Source: Panulirus ornatus
Lineage: Eukaryota; Arthropoda; Malacostraca; Decapoda; Palinuridae
Assembly (NCBI RefSeq): GCF_036320965.1
Contig: NC_092235.1
Coordinates: forward strand, 9,652,651-9,716,650
Length of the DNA stretch: 64,000 bases
Direction of reading: 5' to 3'
The number at the start of each line of letters is the position of its first letter. Position 1 is the stretch's first letter. Positions 27,001 through 40,041 of this stretch are shown here, one piece after another. Under the pieces are notes generated by a model. That model did no database searches, was not told the DNA's origin, and worked only from the letters and a program-made list of their open reading frames with translations. A program made the position numbers and the translations under genes.

Positions 27001-28299
27001 ATGGTGGTGTTGTTACAGAGACAGATGAGCCGTAGCCTTCTACTGATCGTGGTGGTGTTGTTAGCAAGGCAGATTGAACTTGATCTTCATTTGATCTTGG
27101 TTGTGTTGTTAGCATAGTATATTAACCGTGGTCTTCTGTTGATCAAGGTGGTGTTGTTACTTTGGCAGATTAAACGTAGTCTAATGTTGATCACGGTGGT
27201 GTTGTTAGCATGGCAAATTAACCGTAATCTCCTGTTGAACTTGGTGGTGTTGTTAGCATGGCAGATTAACCGTAGTCTATTGTTGATCATGGTGGTATTC
27301 TTAGCATGGGAGATTAACGTTAATCTTCTGGTGATAATGGTGGTGAACTTAACACCGCACATTTACCGTAGTCTTATGTTGATTATGGCGGCATTGTTAA
27401 CATGGCAGATTAACCGTATTCTTCTGTTGATCTTGGTGGTTAGCTTAGAAAGACAGATGAACCGTAGTCTTCTATTGATTGTGGTGGTGTTATTAGCATG
27501 GCAGATTGAGCATAATCTTCTATTGTTCATGGTGGTGTTATTAGCATAGCATATTAACCGTAGTGTTCTGTTGATCAAGGTGGCGTTGTTAGCATGGTAT
27601 ATCAATTATGGCGGTGGTGTTACCATGGCAGATTAAACGCAGTCTTATGTAGATCACGGTGGTGTTGTTAGAATGGCAGAATAACCGTAATCTCCTGTTG
27701 ATCTTGGTGGTGTTGTTAGCAAGGCATATTAGCTGTAGTCTATTGTTAGTCATATTAGTGTTGTTAGCATGAGAGATTAACTTTAATCATCTGGTGATAA
27801 TGTTGGTGATCTTAGCATCGCGCATTAACTGTAGTCTTCTGTTGATTATGGTGGTTTTGTTAGCATGGCAGATTAACCGAAGTCTTCTTTTGAACTTTGT
27901 GTTGTTAGAAGGCATATTAACCGTAGTCTTCTATTGATCATGCTGGTGTTTTTAACATGGCAGATTAACCTTAATCTGTTGATCACGGTGATGTTGTTAG
28001 CATGGCATATTAACCATAGTCTTCTATTGATCCTGTTGGTGTTGTTAACATGGTATATTAACCATAAGTCTTCTGTTGATCACGGTGGTGTTTTTACCAT
28101 GGCAGATTAAACGTAGTCCTATGTTGATCATGGTGGTGTTGTTAGCATGGCAGATTAACAGTAATCTCCTGTTGATCATGGGGGTTTAGTTAGCATGACA
28201 GATTAACCGTAGTCTTCTATAGATCATGATGGTATTGTTAGCATGGCATACTAAACGTAGTCTTCTTTAGTTCATGGTGATGTTGCTAACATGGCACTC

Positions 28300-28520
28300 T
28301 GTTGATTACGATTGTGTTGTTAGCATGGTAGATTAACCGTGGTCCTTCTGTTGAGTCAAGATGGTGTTGTTACCATGGCAGTATAAACGTAGTCCCTAAT
28401 GTTGTACACGGTGGTTGTTAGCATCGGCAATTTAACCGAAGCCCTTCATGCCTTAGCAAGCAGATTAACCTTCTTCATGTTTAGCATGGCTGATTAACCG
28501 TAGTCATTGTTTTTTTTTTT
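28300..28520. repeat. Disordered stretch of array 1
   Basis: Units here lose their normal spacing. There are single-base insertions, shortened units, a fragment reading CCTTCATGCCTTAGC and a T run near 28,510. Repeat motifs such as TTAACCG remain visible, so it is still the same array. It may be real decay or a patch of poor consensus sequence. Confidence 0.6.
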
Positions 28521-28566
28521 AGCATGACACATTAACTGTAATCTTCTGTTGATCATGGTGTTGTTG

Positions 28567-29810
28567 TTAGCATGGCAGATTTATACGTAGTCTCCTGTTT
28601 TTCTTGGTGGTATTGTTGGCATGGCAGATTAAAAGTAGCCTGCTGTTGATCTTGATGGTGTTGTTATCATGGAAGATTATCCGTAGGCTTCTGTTGATCA
28701 TGTTGGTATTGTTGGCATGATAGATTAACCGTAGTCTTCTGTTGATAATCGTGTTATCATGGCAGATTAACCGTAGGCTTCTGTTGATCATGGTGGTGTT
28801 GTTAGCAGGGTTGATTAACCGTAGTCTTTTGTCAATCATTGTACTGTTGTTTGTAAGGCAGATTAACCGTAGTCCTCTGTTGATTTTGGTTGTGTTAACA
28901 TAGCAGGTTATCCCTGGTCTTCTATTGATCTTGTTGGCGTTGTTAGCTTCTAAGATTGACCTTAATATTCTGTTGATCATGGTGGTGTTGTCAGCATGTC
29001 AGATTAACCGTAGTCTCCTGTTAATCATGGTAGTGTTGTTAGCATGGCAGATTAACCGTAGTTTCCTGTTGATCTTGGTGGTGTTGTTAGCATGTCAGAT
29101 TAACCGTAGTCGTATGTTCATAATGGTGGTATTGTTAGCATGGCATACTAACCGTAGTCTTCTGTTGATCATAGTGGTGTTGTTACCATGGAAGATTAAC
29201 CGTAGTCTTCTGCTGATCAGGTCGCGTTGTTAGTACGGCACATTACCCGTAGGCTTCTGTTGATCATGTTCGTGTTTTTAGAATGTCAGATTAACCATAG
29301 TCTCCTGTTGATCATGGTAGTTTTGTTAGCATGACACATTAACTGTAGTCTTCTATTGATCATGGTGGTGTTTTCAGCATGGCAGATTATCCGTAGTCTC
29401 CTGTTTTCTTCTTGGTGGTGCTTTTGGCATGGCAGATTAAAAGTAATCTCCTGTTGATCTTGATGGTGTTGTTATCATGGAAGATTATCCGTAGTCTTCT
29501 GTTGATCATGTTGGTATTGTTAGCATGGCAGATTAACCGTAGTCTTCTGTTGATCATCGTGGTGTTATCATGGCAGATTAACCGTAGGCTTCTGTTGATC
29601 ATGGTGGTGCTGTTAGCATGGCAGATTAACCGTAGTCTTCTGTCAATCATGGTACTGTTGTTATCAAGGCAAATTAACCGTGGTCTTCTGTTGCTTTTAG
29701 TGGTGTTAATATGGCAGGTTATCTCTGGTCTTCTTTTGAACTTGTTGGCTTTGTTAGCTTCTCAGATTGACTTTAATATTCTGATGATCATGGTGATGTT
29801 GTCAGCATGT
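28567..29810. repeat. Tandem duplication of about 810 bp inside array 1
   Basis: The marker GGAAGATTATCCGTAG occurs at 28,671 and 29,479 (offset 808), and TGTTAGCTTC followed by an AGATTGAC unit occurs at 28,941 and 29,752 (offset 811). Unit order between them is conserved. A partial third relative (GCAGGTTAACCCTAG, then AGATTGACC) lies near 31,180-31,260. Confidence 0.7.
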
Positions 29811-32264
29811 CGGATTAACCGTAGTCTTCTGTTCATCATGGTGGTGTTCTTAACGTGGCATACCAACCATAGTCTTCTGTTGATCATGGTGGTGTGGTTA
29901 GCATTGCAGATAAACTCGAATCTCCTGTTAATCTTGGTGGTGTTTTTAGCATGGCAGATTAACCGTAGTCTCCTGTTGATCTTGGTGTTGTGGTTAGCAT
30001 AGCAGATTAACCATTGTCGTCTGTTGATCAGGATGTTGCTGTTAGCATGTCAAATTGAGTGTAGCCTTCTGTTGATCATGGTAGTGTTGTTAGTATGGCA
30101 GATCAACCGTAGTTTCCTGTTGATCTTGGTGGTGTTGTTAGCATGGCAGATTAACCGTAGTTTCCTGTTGATCTTGGTGTTACTGTTAGCATGGCAGATT
30201 AACCGTAGTCTTCTGTTGATCATGGTGGTATTGTTAGCATGGCATACTAACCATAGTCTTCTTTTGATCCTGGTGGTGTTGTTAGCATGGTAAATTAACC
30301 GCATTCTTCTGTTGATCATGGTGGTGTTCTTAGCATGGCACGTTAAACGAAGTCTTCTGTTGATCATGGTGGCGTTGTTAGCATGGCATATTAACCTTAA
30401 TCTTCCGTTAATCATGGTGGTGTTGTTAATATGGTAGATTATTCGTAGTCTTATTTTGATCATGGCGGTGTGGTTAGCATTGCAGAATAACTGCAATCTC
30501 CTGTTGATCTTGATGGCGTTTTTAGCACGGCAAATCAACCGTAGTCTCCTGTTGATCTTGGTGTTGTTGTTAGCGTAGCAGATTAACCGTAGTCTTCTGT
30601 TGCTCATGGTGTTGTTGTTTGCATGGCAGATTAACTGTAATCTTGTGTTGATCATGACGGTGTTTTTTGCATGGCGGGTGAAACTTAGTCTTCTGTTTAT
30701 CATAGTGCCGTTGTTAGCATAGCAGATTGACCTTAATATTATACTGATCATGGTTTTTTTTAGCATGGCAGATTGACCGTAGTCTTCTGTTCATCATGGT
30801 AGTGTTTTAGCATAGCAGATTAACCAGAGTTTCCTGTTGATTTTGGTGGTGCTATTAGCATGGCAGATTAACCGTAGTCTTATGTTGATCATGGTGGTAT
30901 TGTTAGCATGGCACAGTAACCGTAGTCTTCTTTTGATCATGGTGGTGGTGTTAGCATGGAAGATTAACCGTAGTCTTCTGCTGATCAGGGTGGTGTTGTT
31001 AGCATGGCTTTCTATTGATCATGGTGTCGTTAGCATGCCAGATTAATCTTAATCTTCTGTTGATCATGGTGGTGTTGATAGCATGGCAGATTATCCGTAG
31101 TCTCCTGTAAATTTTAGTGGTGTTGTTAGCATGGCAGATTAACCGTAGTCTTCTGTTGATTTTGGAGGTGTTAACATGGCAGGTTAACCCTAGTCTTCTG
31201 TTAATCTTGTTGGCGTTGTTAGCATGGCAGATTGACCTTAATATTCTTTTGATCGTGGTGGTATTGTCAGCATGGAAGATTAAACGTAGACTTCTGTTGA
31301 TCATGGTGATGTTCTTAAAGTTGCAGATTAACCGTGGTTCTTCTGTTGATGATGGTGATGTGGTTAGCATTGCATATTAACTGTAATCTCCTGTTGATCT
31401 TGGCGGTGTTCTTAGCATGGCAGATCAACCGTAGTCTCCTGTTGATCTTGATGTTGCTAGCGTGGCAGATTAACCGTAGTCATCTGTTGATCATGGTGGT
31501 GTTGTTTGCATGGCAGATTAACCGTAATCTTCTGTTGATCATGTCGGTGTTGTTAGCATGGCAGGTTAACCTTAAACTTCTGTTGATCATGGTGGTGTTG
31601 TTAGCATGCCAGATTAACCTTAATTCTGTTGATCATAGTGATGTTGATAGCATGGCAGATTATCCGTAGTCTCCTGTTAACTTAGTGGTGTTGTTAGCAT
31701 GGCAGATTAAGCGTAATCTGCTGATCATGGTGTTGTTAGCACGGCAGATTTACCGTAATTTTCTGTTGACCATGGTGATATTGTTAGCATGGCAGATTAT
31801 CCATAGCCTTCTGATGATCATGGTGATGTTCGCATGGCAGATTAACAGTAGTCTTCTGTTGATCTTGTTGGTGTTGTTAGAATAGCAATTTAACTGTAGT
31901 CTTCTGTTGATCATGGTGGTGTTGTTGGCTTGATAGATTAATCGTAGCCTTCTGTTAATCATGGTGGTGTTGTTAGCATGGCAGACTGTCCGTAGTTTTC
32001 TGTTGATCATGGTGATATTCGCATAGCATATTAACAGTAGTCTTCTGTTGATCTTGGTGGTGGTGTTAGCATGATAGATTAACCTGTCTTCTGTTGATCT
32101 TAGTGGTGTTGTTAGCATGGCAGATTAACAGTAGTCTCCTTTTGATCATGGTGGTATTGTTAGCATGGCAGATTAACCGTAGTCTTCTGTTGATCATGGT
32201 AGTGTTGTTAGCATGGCAGATTAACCGTAGTCATCTGCTGATCATGGTGATGTTTTTCGTATGG

Positions 32265-32610
32265 GTTTCCATAGTGCCAAGCGACTGAAATGGTGTTACT
32301 GGACTTCGTCCATGAGTACAGAGGCCCTTGAGATGTTTTATCTTCATCATTGGATGATAATAATAATAGTGTCCTCCAGGAACTTCTTTTTCCACAGAAG
32401 TCCATCATTACCCTCCTGATTGTAGCGTAACCTACATGCTTTATAAAAAGGGACTTTTTATATCATGAAGAAGCTTGATCATAGTTACATCTGAATGTAA
32501 GTACTTTTCCAACATAATGATGAATTACAGATGTGTTTTTTGGTAGATTTACAATAAGCTTATACTGAAATATGTTAATAGTTCAATTGACCAGTTGGTT
32601 TACTTGGCAG
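32265..32610 (+). other. Non-repetitive DNA between array 1 and the first candidate exon; intron 3' end
   Basis: The 48-bp periodicity stops near 32,264 and ordinary sequence follows. Short frames are open on both strands over about 32,260-32,408, but neither shows a recognisable domain and I do not call a gene. The last 30 bases look like an intron 3' end: AATTGAC around 32,585-32,591 could be a branch point about 20 nt before the acceptor, and TTTACTTGGCAG supplies the AG at 32,609-32,610. The polypyrimidine tract is weak. Confidence 0.5.
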
Positions 32611-32715
32611 ATGCACAATGTTCAGGGTTCAGCATCACGGGCGATGGTATATGTTATCTGCACCAGCACCTGAACATCCCAGACGGTAGCCCCTATATCA
32701 CCTGCTATTTACCTG
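32611..32715 (+). CDS. Candidate internal exon of an extracellular protein, PAN/apple-like fragment
   Basis: This is a 105-bp open stretch between a CAG acceptor (32,608-32,610) and a consensus donor (G at 32,715, then GTGAGT). In the open frame the first two bases finish a codon, 34 codons follow, and one base is left over, so it is bounded by phase-1 introns, as is common for extracellular modules. The peptide begins AQCSGFSITGDGICYL and ends near SPYITCYLP, with three Cys. The pattern C, two residues, F, then CYL resembles the end of PAN/apple domains; this is a resemblance by eye, not a domain hit. The same frame stays open upstream to about 32,547, so the acceptor could lie slightly earlier. 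Its phase matches the exon at 42,716, the main reason I believe it. No start or stop codon of the gene is in view. A chance open frame is the alternative. Confidence 0.6.
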
Positions 32716-32721
32716 GTGAGT
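32716..32721 (+). other. 5' splice donor GTGAGT, also the first bases of array 2
   Basis: The exon ends ACCTG and the intron begins GTGAGTACCTG. The following bases (AACCATGCTTGCT) complete a first copy of the 22-bp unit, so the donor is itself the left edge of the array, in register with it. Confidence 0.65.
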
Positions 32722-35340
32722 ACCTGAACCATGCTTGCTGACTATCTGACACATGCATGTTGACAACCTGACTCATAATTGCTGACTACCTAACTCATGC
32801 TTGATGACTACCTGACCCATTCTTGCTGACTTCCTAACCCATGCTTGCTGAGTATCTGACCATGCTTGCTGAGTAACTGACCTAGGCTTGCTGAGTACCT
32901 GACCCATGCTTGCTGAGTACCTGACACATGCATGCTGAGTACCTGATCCAAGCTTGATGACTACCTGACCCATGCTTGCTGGCCATCTGACCCAGGATTG
33001 CTGAGTAACTGACCTAGGCTTGCTGACTGCCTGACCCATGCCTGCTGAGTACCTAATCCATGCTTCCTGAGTACCTGACCCATGCTTGTTATGTAACTCA
33101 CCTAGACTTGCTGAGAACCTGACTCATACTTGCTGAGTAACTGACCTATGCTTGCTGAGTATCTGACAAATGCTTGCTGACTACCTGACCCGTGCTTGCC
33201 GAGTAACTGACCCATGCTTGCTGACGATCTGGCCCATGTTTACTGAGTACCTGACCCATGCTTGCTGAGTATCTGATCCATGCTTACTGAATATCTGACC
33301 CATGCTTGCTGAGTACCTGACCCATGCCTGCTGATTAACTTATTCAAGTTGCTGAGTACCTAATCTAGGCCCTCTGAATACCTGAATCATGCTTGCCGAC
33401 TATCTGACCCATGCTTGCTGAGTATATGTCCCATGCTTGCTGAGTAACTGACCTAGGCTTCCTGAGTACCTGACCCATACTTGCGGACTACCTGACTCAT
33501 GCTTGCTGAGTACCTGACCCATATATGCTTCAGTACCTGACCCATGCTTGCTGAGTATCTGACCCATTCTTGCTGAGTACCTGACCCATGCTTGCTGAGT
33601 ACCTGACTCATGCTTGCTGACTATCTGAACCATGTTTGCTGAGTACCTGACCCATTGTTGCTGAGTATCTCACCCATGCTTGCTGAACACCTGGGCTACG
33701 CCCTTAAGTACCTGACCCATGCTCCCTGACTACCTGACCCATGCTTCCTGCGTACGTTATCCAGGCTTACTGAGTGTGTGACCCATGCTTGCTGAGCATC
33801 TCACCCATGTTTGCTGAGTACCTGACCCATGTTTGCTGAGCACCTGACCCATCCTTGCTGAGTACCTGACCCATGATTTCTGAGTATCTTACCCATGTTT
33901 GCTGAGTATCTGACCCATGCTTGCTGACTTACTGACCTAAGCTTGCTGACTACCTGACCATCTTTGCTGACTACCTAACCCATGCTTGCTGAGAAGCAGA
34001 CCCAAGCTTGCTGAGTAACTGACATATGTTTGCTGACTACCTAACCCATGCTTGCTGAGTACCTAACCCATGCTTGCTGAGTACCTAACCCATGCTTACT
34101 GATTATCTGACCCAAGCTTGCTGATTAACTGACCTATGCTTGCTGAGTACCTAACCAATGCTAACCGAGTACCTAACCCATGCTTGCTGAGAATCTGACC
34201 CATGCTTCCTGATTACTTGATCCGTTTAATGAGTGCTTGACTCAGGCTTCCTAAGTATCTGACCCATGCTTACTGAGTATCTGGCCCATACTTGATGAGT
34301 ACCTGACCCATGCTTGCTGATTACCTGGCCCATGCTTGCTAAGGACCTGCCCCATGCTTGTTGACGATCTGACCCATGTTTACTGAATACCTGACCCAAG
34401 CTTGCAGATTATCTGACCTATGCTTGCTGAATGCCTGACCCATGCTTGCTGAGTAACTAACCCATGCTTCCTGAGTACTTGAGCTATGCTTGCTGAGTAC
34501 CTGACCTAGGCCCTCTGAGTCCCTGACCCATGCTTGCTGAGCACCTGTCCCATGCTAGATAACTACCTGACCCATGCTTGCAGACTATCTAACCCATGCT
34601 TGCTGAGTACCTGACCCGTGTTTGCTGAGTATCGGAACCATGTTTGATGATTACCTAACCCATGCTTGCTAAATATCAGACCAATGCTTCCTGACGATCT
34701 GACCCATGTCTACTGAGTACCTGACCCATGCTTGCTGAGTATCTGGCCCATGCTTACTGAGAATATGGCCCATGCTTGTTGAGTACCTGACCCATGCTTG
34801 CTGACTATTTGAACCAAGCTAGCTGAGGACCTGAACCATGCTTGCTGACGATCTGACCCATGTTTACTGAGTACCTGACCCATGCTTGCTGAGTGAGCCA
34901 TGCTTGCTGAGTACATGACCCATGCTTGCTGAGTATCTGATCCATGCTTACTGAGTGTCTGATCCATGCTTCCTGCCTTCCTGACCCAAGATTGCTGAGT
35001 ATTTGACCCATGATTGCGGAGTACTTGGCCCATGCTTGCTGACTATCTGACCCAAGTTTACTGAGTACCTGATCTAGGCCCTCTGAGTACCTGATCCATG
35101 CTTGCTGAGTACCTGACCCATGCTTGCTGAATAACTGACCTTGGCTTGCTGAGTACCTAACCCATGCTTGCTGACTACCTGACCAATGCTTGCTGAGTAC
35201 CTGATCTAAGCCCGCTGAGTATCTGACCCATGCATGCTGAGTATCTGACCTAGGCTTCCTGAGTACGTAACCCATACTTGATGAGTGTATGACCCATGCT
35301 TGCTGAGTATCTGACCCATGCTTGCTGAGTACCTGACCCA

Positions 35341-35684
35341 TGCTTACTGACTATCTGACTAATGCTTAATGAGTACCTGACTCATGTTTGCTGACTATCT
35401 AACCAATGTTTGCTATCTGACCCATGCTTCCTGAGTATCTGACCCATGCTTGCTAAGTACCTGACCCATGCTTGCAGAGTACCTGACCAATGCTTGCTGA
35501 GTACCTGACTCATGCTTACTGACTATCTGACTAATGCATGATGAGTACCTGTCTCATGTTTGCTGACTATCTAACCAATGTTTGCTATCTGACCCATGCT
35601 TCCTGAGTATATGACCCATGCTTGCTGAGTACCTGACCCATGCTTACTGAGTACCTGGCCTAGGCCCTTGAGTACATGACCCAT
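35341..35684. repeat. 172-bp tandem duplication in array 2
   Basis: The series starting TGCTTACTGACTATCTGACT at 35,341 restarts at 35,513, including the same shortened unit (TTTGCTATCTGACC, missing GAGT). The 172-bp offset equals 8 x 22 minus 4, as that shared deletion predicts. Confidence 0.75.
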
Positions 35685-38600
35685 GCTTGCTGCGTACGTA
35701 AAATAGGCTTGCTTAGTGCGTGGCCCATGCTTGCTTTGTATCTAACCCATGTCCGCTAAGTACCTGACCCATGCTTGCTGAGCACCTGACCTATGCTTGT
35801 TGAGTACCTGCCCATGCTTTCTGAGTACTTAACCCATGCTTGATGAGTACCTGACCTATGTTTGCTGAGTACCTGACCCATGCTTGCTGAGCATCTGACC
35901 TATGCTTACTGAGTGTCTGACCCATGCTTCCTGCCTACCTGACCCAAGATTGCTCAGTATTTGACCCATGCTTGCGGAGTACCTGACCCATGCTTGCTGA
36001 GTATCTGACCCAAGCTTGCTGAATACCTGATCTAGGCCCTCTGAGTACCTAACCCATGCTTCCTGAGTACCTGACCCATTCTTGCTGAGTAACTGACCTA
36101 GGCTTGCTGAGTACCTTACCCATGCTTGCTGACTACCTGACCAATATTTAATTAGTACCTGACCTATGCTTGCTTGAGTACCTTACCCATGCTTGCTGAG
36201 AATCTGACCTAGGCTTCCATAGTACCTGAACCATACTTGCTGAGTACCTTACCCATGCATGCTGAGTATCTGACCGATGTTTGCTGAGTACCTGACCTAT
36301 GCTTCCTGAGTATCTGACCCATGCTTGCTGAGTACCTGACCCATGCTTGCTGAGTACCTGACCCATGCTTACTGAGTACCTGGCCTAGGCCCTTGAGTAC
36401 ATGACCCATGCTTGCTGCGTACGTGATCTAGGCTTGCTGCGTGCGTGACCCATGTTGGCTAAGCATCTGACCAATGTCTGCTAAGTACCTGACCCATACT
36501 TGTTGAGTACCTGACCCATACTTTCTGAGTACTTGACCCATGTTTGATGAATACCTGACCCATGTTTGCTGAATACCAGACCCATGCCTGTTGAGTACCT
36601 AACCCATGCTTGCTAAGTATCTGACCCATGCTTACTGAGTATCTGACCCATGCTTGCTGAGCATCTAACCCATGCTTGCTGAGTACCTGACCCATGCTTT
36701 CTGAGTACTTGACCCGTGCTTGATGAGTAACTGACCCATGTTTGCTCAGTATCTGACCCATGCTTGCTGAGTATCTGACCTATGCTTACTGAGTGCCTGA
36801 CCCATGCTTCCTGCCTTCCTGACCCAAGCTTGCTGAGTATTTGACCTATGCTTGCGGAGTACTTGACCCATGCTTGCTGAGTATCTGACCCATGTTTGCT
36901 GAATACCAGACCCATGAATGTTGAGTACCTAAACCATGCTTCCTGAGTATTTGACCCATGCTTGCTGAGTATCTGACTCATATTTGCTAAGTATCTAACA
37001 CATGCTTCTGATTTCCTGACCCAAGCTGGCGGACTATCTGACCCATGCTTGCTGACTACCTAATCCATGCCAACTGAGTATCTGGCCCAAGCTTGCTGAG
37101 TTACTGACCTAGATTTGCTGAGTACCTGACAAATGCTTCCAGAGTATCTGACCCATGCTTACTTAGTAAATGACCCATGCTTGCTGAGCACGTAATCCAT
37201 GCTTAATGAGTACCTGACCCATGCTTGCTGAGTACCTGACTCATGCTTGCTGACTACCTGATCCGTTTGATGAGTGTCTGACAGGTTCCTGAGTATCTGA
37301 CCCATGCTCAAAGAGTATCTAATCCATGCTTGCTGAGTACCTGACCAATGCCTGCTGAGTACCTGACCCATGCTTGCTAAGCAACTGACCCATGCTTACT
37401 GTTTACCTGACCCATGCTTGCTGAGTACCTCACCTGGGCCCTCTGAGTACCAGACCCATGCTTGCTGAGTAACTGCCCCATACTTGCTGAGTACCTGTCC
37501 CATGCTTGCTGAGTACCTGACCTAGGCCCTCTGAGTACCTGACCCATGCTCGCTGAGTACCTGACCCATGCTTGATAACTACCTGACCGATGCTTGCCGA
37601 CTATCTGACCCAAGCTTGCTGAGTAACTGACCTGGTTTGCTGAGTACCAGACCCATGTTTGCTGAGTGCCTGACCCATGTGTGATGATTACCTAACCCAT
37701 TCTTGCTGAATATCTGACCAATGCTTCCCGAGTAACTAACCCATGCTTGCAGAGAACGTATCCCATGCTTACTGAGTATCTGACCTAGGCCCTCTCAGTA
37801 CCTGACCCATGCTTGCTGAATACCTAACTCATGCTTTCTGAGTTCCTGTCCCATGATTGCTGACTACCTGACCCATGCTTGCTGAGTACCTGACTCAAGC
37901 TTCCAGAGTATCTGACCCATTCCTGCTGAATATCTGACCCACGCCTGCTGAGTGCCTGACCCATGCTTGATGAATATCCGACCCATGCATACTGAGTACC
38001 TGGCCCATGCTTGCTGACTTCTTGATCCATGCTTGCTGAGTACTTGACTCATGCTTGCTGAGTATCTGACCCAAGCTTGCTCAGTACCTGATCTAGGTCC
38101 TCTGAGTACCTGACACATGCTTCCTGACTATCTGAACGATGCTTGCTGATTACCTGACCCATGCTTGCTGAGTACCTGACCCATGCTTGCTGACTACCTG
38201 ACCAATGCTTGCTGAGTACCTGACCCATGCTTGCTTGAGTACCTTACCCATGCTTGCTGAGTATCTGACCTAGGCTTGCTGAGTACCTGACCCATACTTG
38301 CTGAGTATCTGACCCATGCTTGCTGAGTATCTGAAACATGCTTGCTGAGTACGTGACCCATGATTGCTATCTATTTGCCTCATGCTTGCTGAGTACCTGA
38401 CCCATGTTTGCTGACTATCTGACCAATGTTTGCTGAGTACCTGACCCATGCTTCCTGTATCTGACCCATGCTTGCTGAGTACCTGACCCATGCTTGCTGA
38501 GCATCTGGCCTAGGCCCTTGAGTACATGACCCATGCTTGCTGCGTACATGATCTAGGCTTGCTGAGTGCGTGACCCATGCTTGCTGAGTATTTGACCCAT

Positions 38601-40041
38601 GTTTGCTGAATGCCAGACCCATGCCTGCTGAGTACGAAACCTTTGCTTGCTGAGCATCTAACCCATGCTTGCTGAGTATCTGACCCATATTTGCTAAGTA
38701 TCTGACCCATGCTTGCTGACTTCCTGGCCCAAGCTGGCTGACTATCTGACCCATGCTTGCTGACTACGTAACGCATGCTTGCTGAGTATCCGACCGAAAC
38801 TTGCTGAGTAACTGACGTAGGTTTGCTGAGTTCCTGAGCCATGCATGCTGAGTACTTGAACCATGCTTGCTTATTATCTAACCCATGCTTGCTGAGCACC
38901 TAAAACATGCTTGCTGAGTACCTGACCCATGCTTGCTGAGTACCTGACCCAAGCTTCCTGACTACCTGATCCGATTAATGAGTGCCTGACTCAAGCTTCC
39001 TGAGTATCTGACCCGCGCCTGCTGAGTATCTAACTCAAGTTTGCTGAGTACCTGAACAATGCCTGCTGAGTACCTGCCCCATGCTTGCTGATTACCTGAC
39101 CCATGCTTGCTGAGTACCTGACTAGGCTCTTTGAGTACCTAACCCATGCTTGCTGATCGACTAACTCATTCTTGCTGAGTACCTGACATAGGCCCTCTGA
39201 GTACATGACCCATGCTTGCCGAATATCTGACCTAAGCTTGCTGAGTACCTGACTCAAGCTTCCTGAGTATCTGACCCATGCCCACTGAGTATTTGACCCA
39301 CGCCTGCTGAGTACCTGACCCATTTTTGCTGAGCATCTGACCCATGATCGCTGAGTACCTCACCCATGCTTGCTGAATATGTGATCTATGCTTGCTGAGT
39401 ACCTGGCCCATCCTTACTGACTTCCTGACCCATGGTTGCTAAGTACTTGACCCATGCTTGCTGAGTATCTTACCCAAGCTTACTGAGTACCTGATCTAGG
39501 TCATATGAGTACCTGACCCATGCTTACTGATTACCTAACCCATGCTTGCTGACTACTTGACCAATGCTTGTTGAGTATCTGGCCCGTGCTTTCTGAGTAC
39601 CTGACCTATACTTGCTGAGTAAGTGACCTAGACTTGCTGAGTACCTAACCCATGCTTGCTGACTACCTGACCCATGCTTGCTGAGTACCTGACCCATGTT
39701 TGCTGACTATCTGACCCATGTTTGCTGAGTACCTGACCCATGCTTGCTGAATATCTGACTCATGCTTGATGAGTAACTGACCCATGCTTGGTGAGTATCT
39801 GACTCATGCTTGCTGAGTATCTCACCTAGGCCCTCTGAGTACCTAACTCATGCTTATTGAGTACCTGACCCATGTTTGCTGAGTAACTGACCTATGCTAG
39901 CTGAGTACCTGACCCATGCTTGCTGGGTACCTGACCTAGGCCTTCTAAGTACATAACCCATGCATGCTGAGTACCTGATCCATGCTTCTTAACTACCTGA
40001 CCCAGGCTTCCTGACTATCTGACCCAAGCTTGCTGAGAAAC

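Larger units (their letters stand above)
1..32264. repeat. 48-bp minisatellite array (array 1), about 670 copies
   Basis: The whole interval is made of head-to-tail variants of a 48-bp unit. Read on the plus strand, the unit starts TTGTTAGCATGGCAGATTAA, continues CCGTAGTCTTCTG and ends TTGATCATGGTGGTG. It enters already in progress at base 1, so the left end lies outside the window. Copies differ by point changes, by small indels and by occasional loss or gain of part of a unit. The plus strand is T/G-rich (about 32 of 48 consensus bases). Most units carry TGATCA. Because 48 is divisible by three, a frame that is open in one unit stays open in the next; this gives repeated peptides such as MVVLLAWQINRSLLLI (plus) and MINRRLRLICHANNTT (minus), which I read as artefacts. 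Interpreted as the body of an intron lying upstream of the exon at 32,611. Confidence 0.95.

Noticed and set aside
32208..32408. Minus-strand open frame (66 codons) at the array 1 edge
   Set aside because: Its C-terminal part reads into the satellite, there are no splice or start signals, and the opposite strand is equally open. Kept only as an unexplained island.
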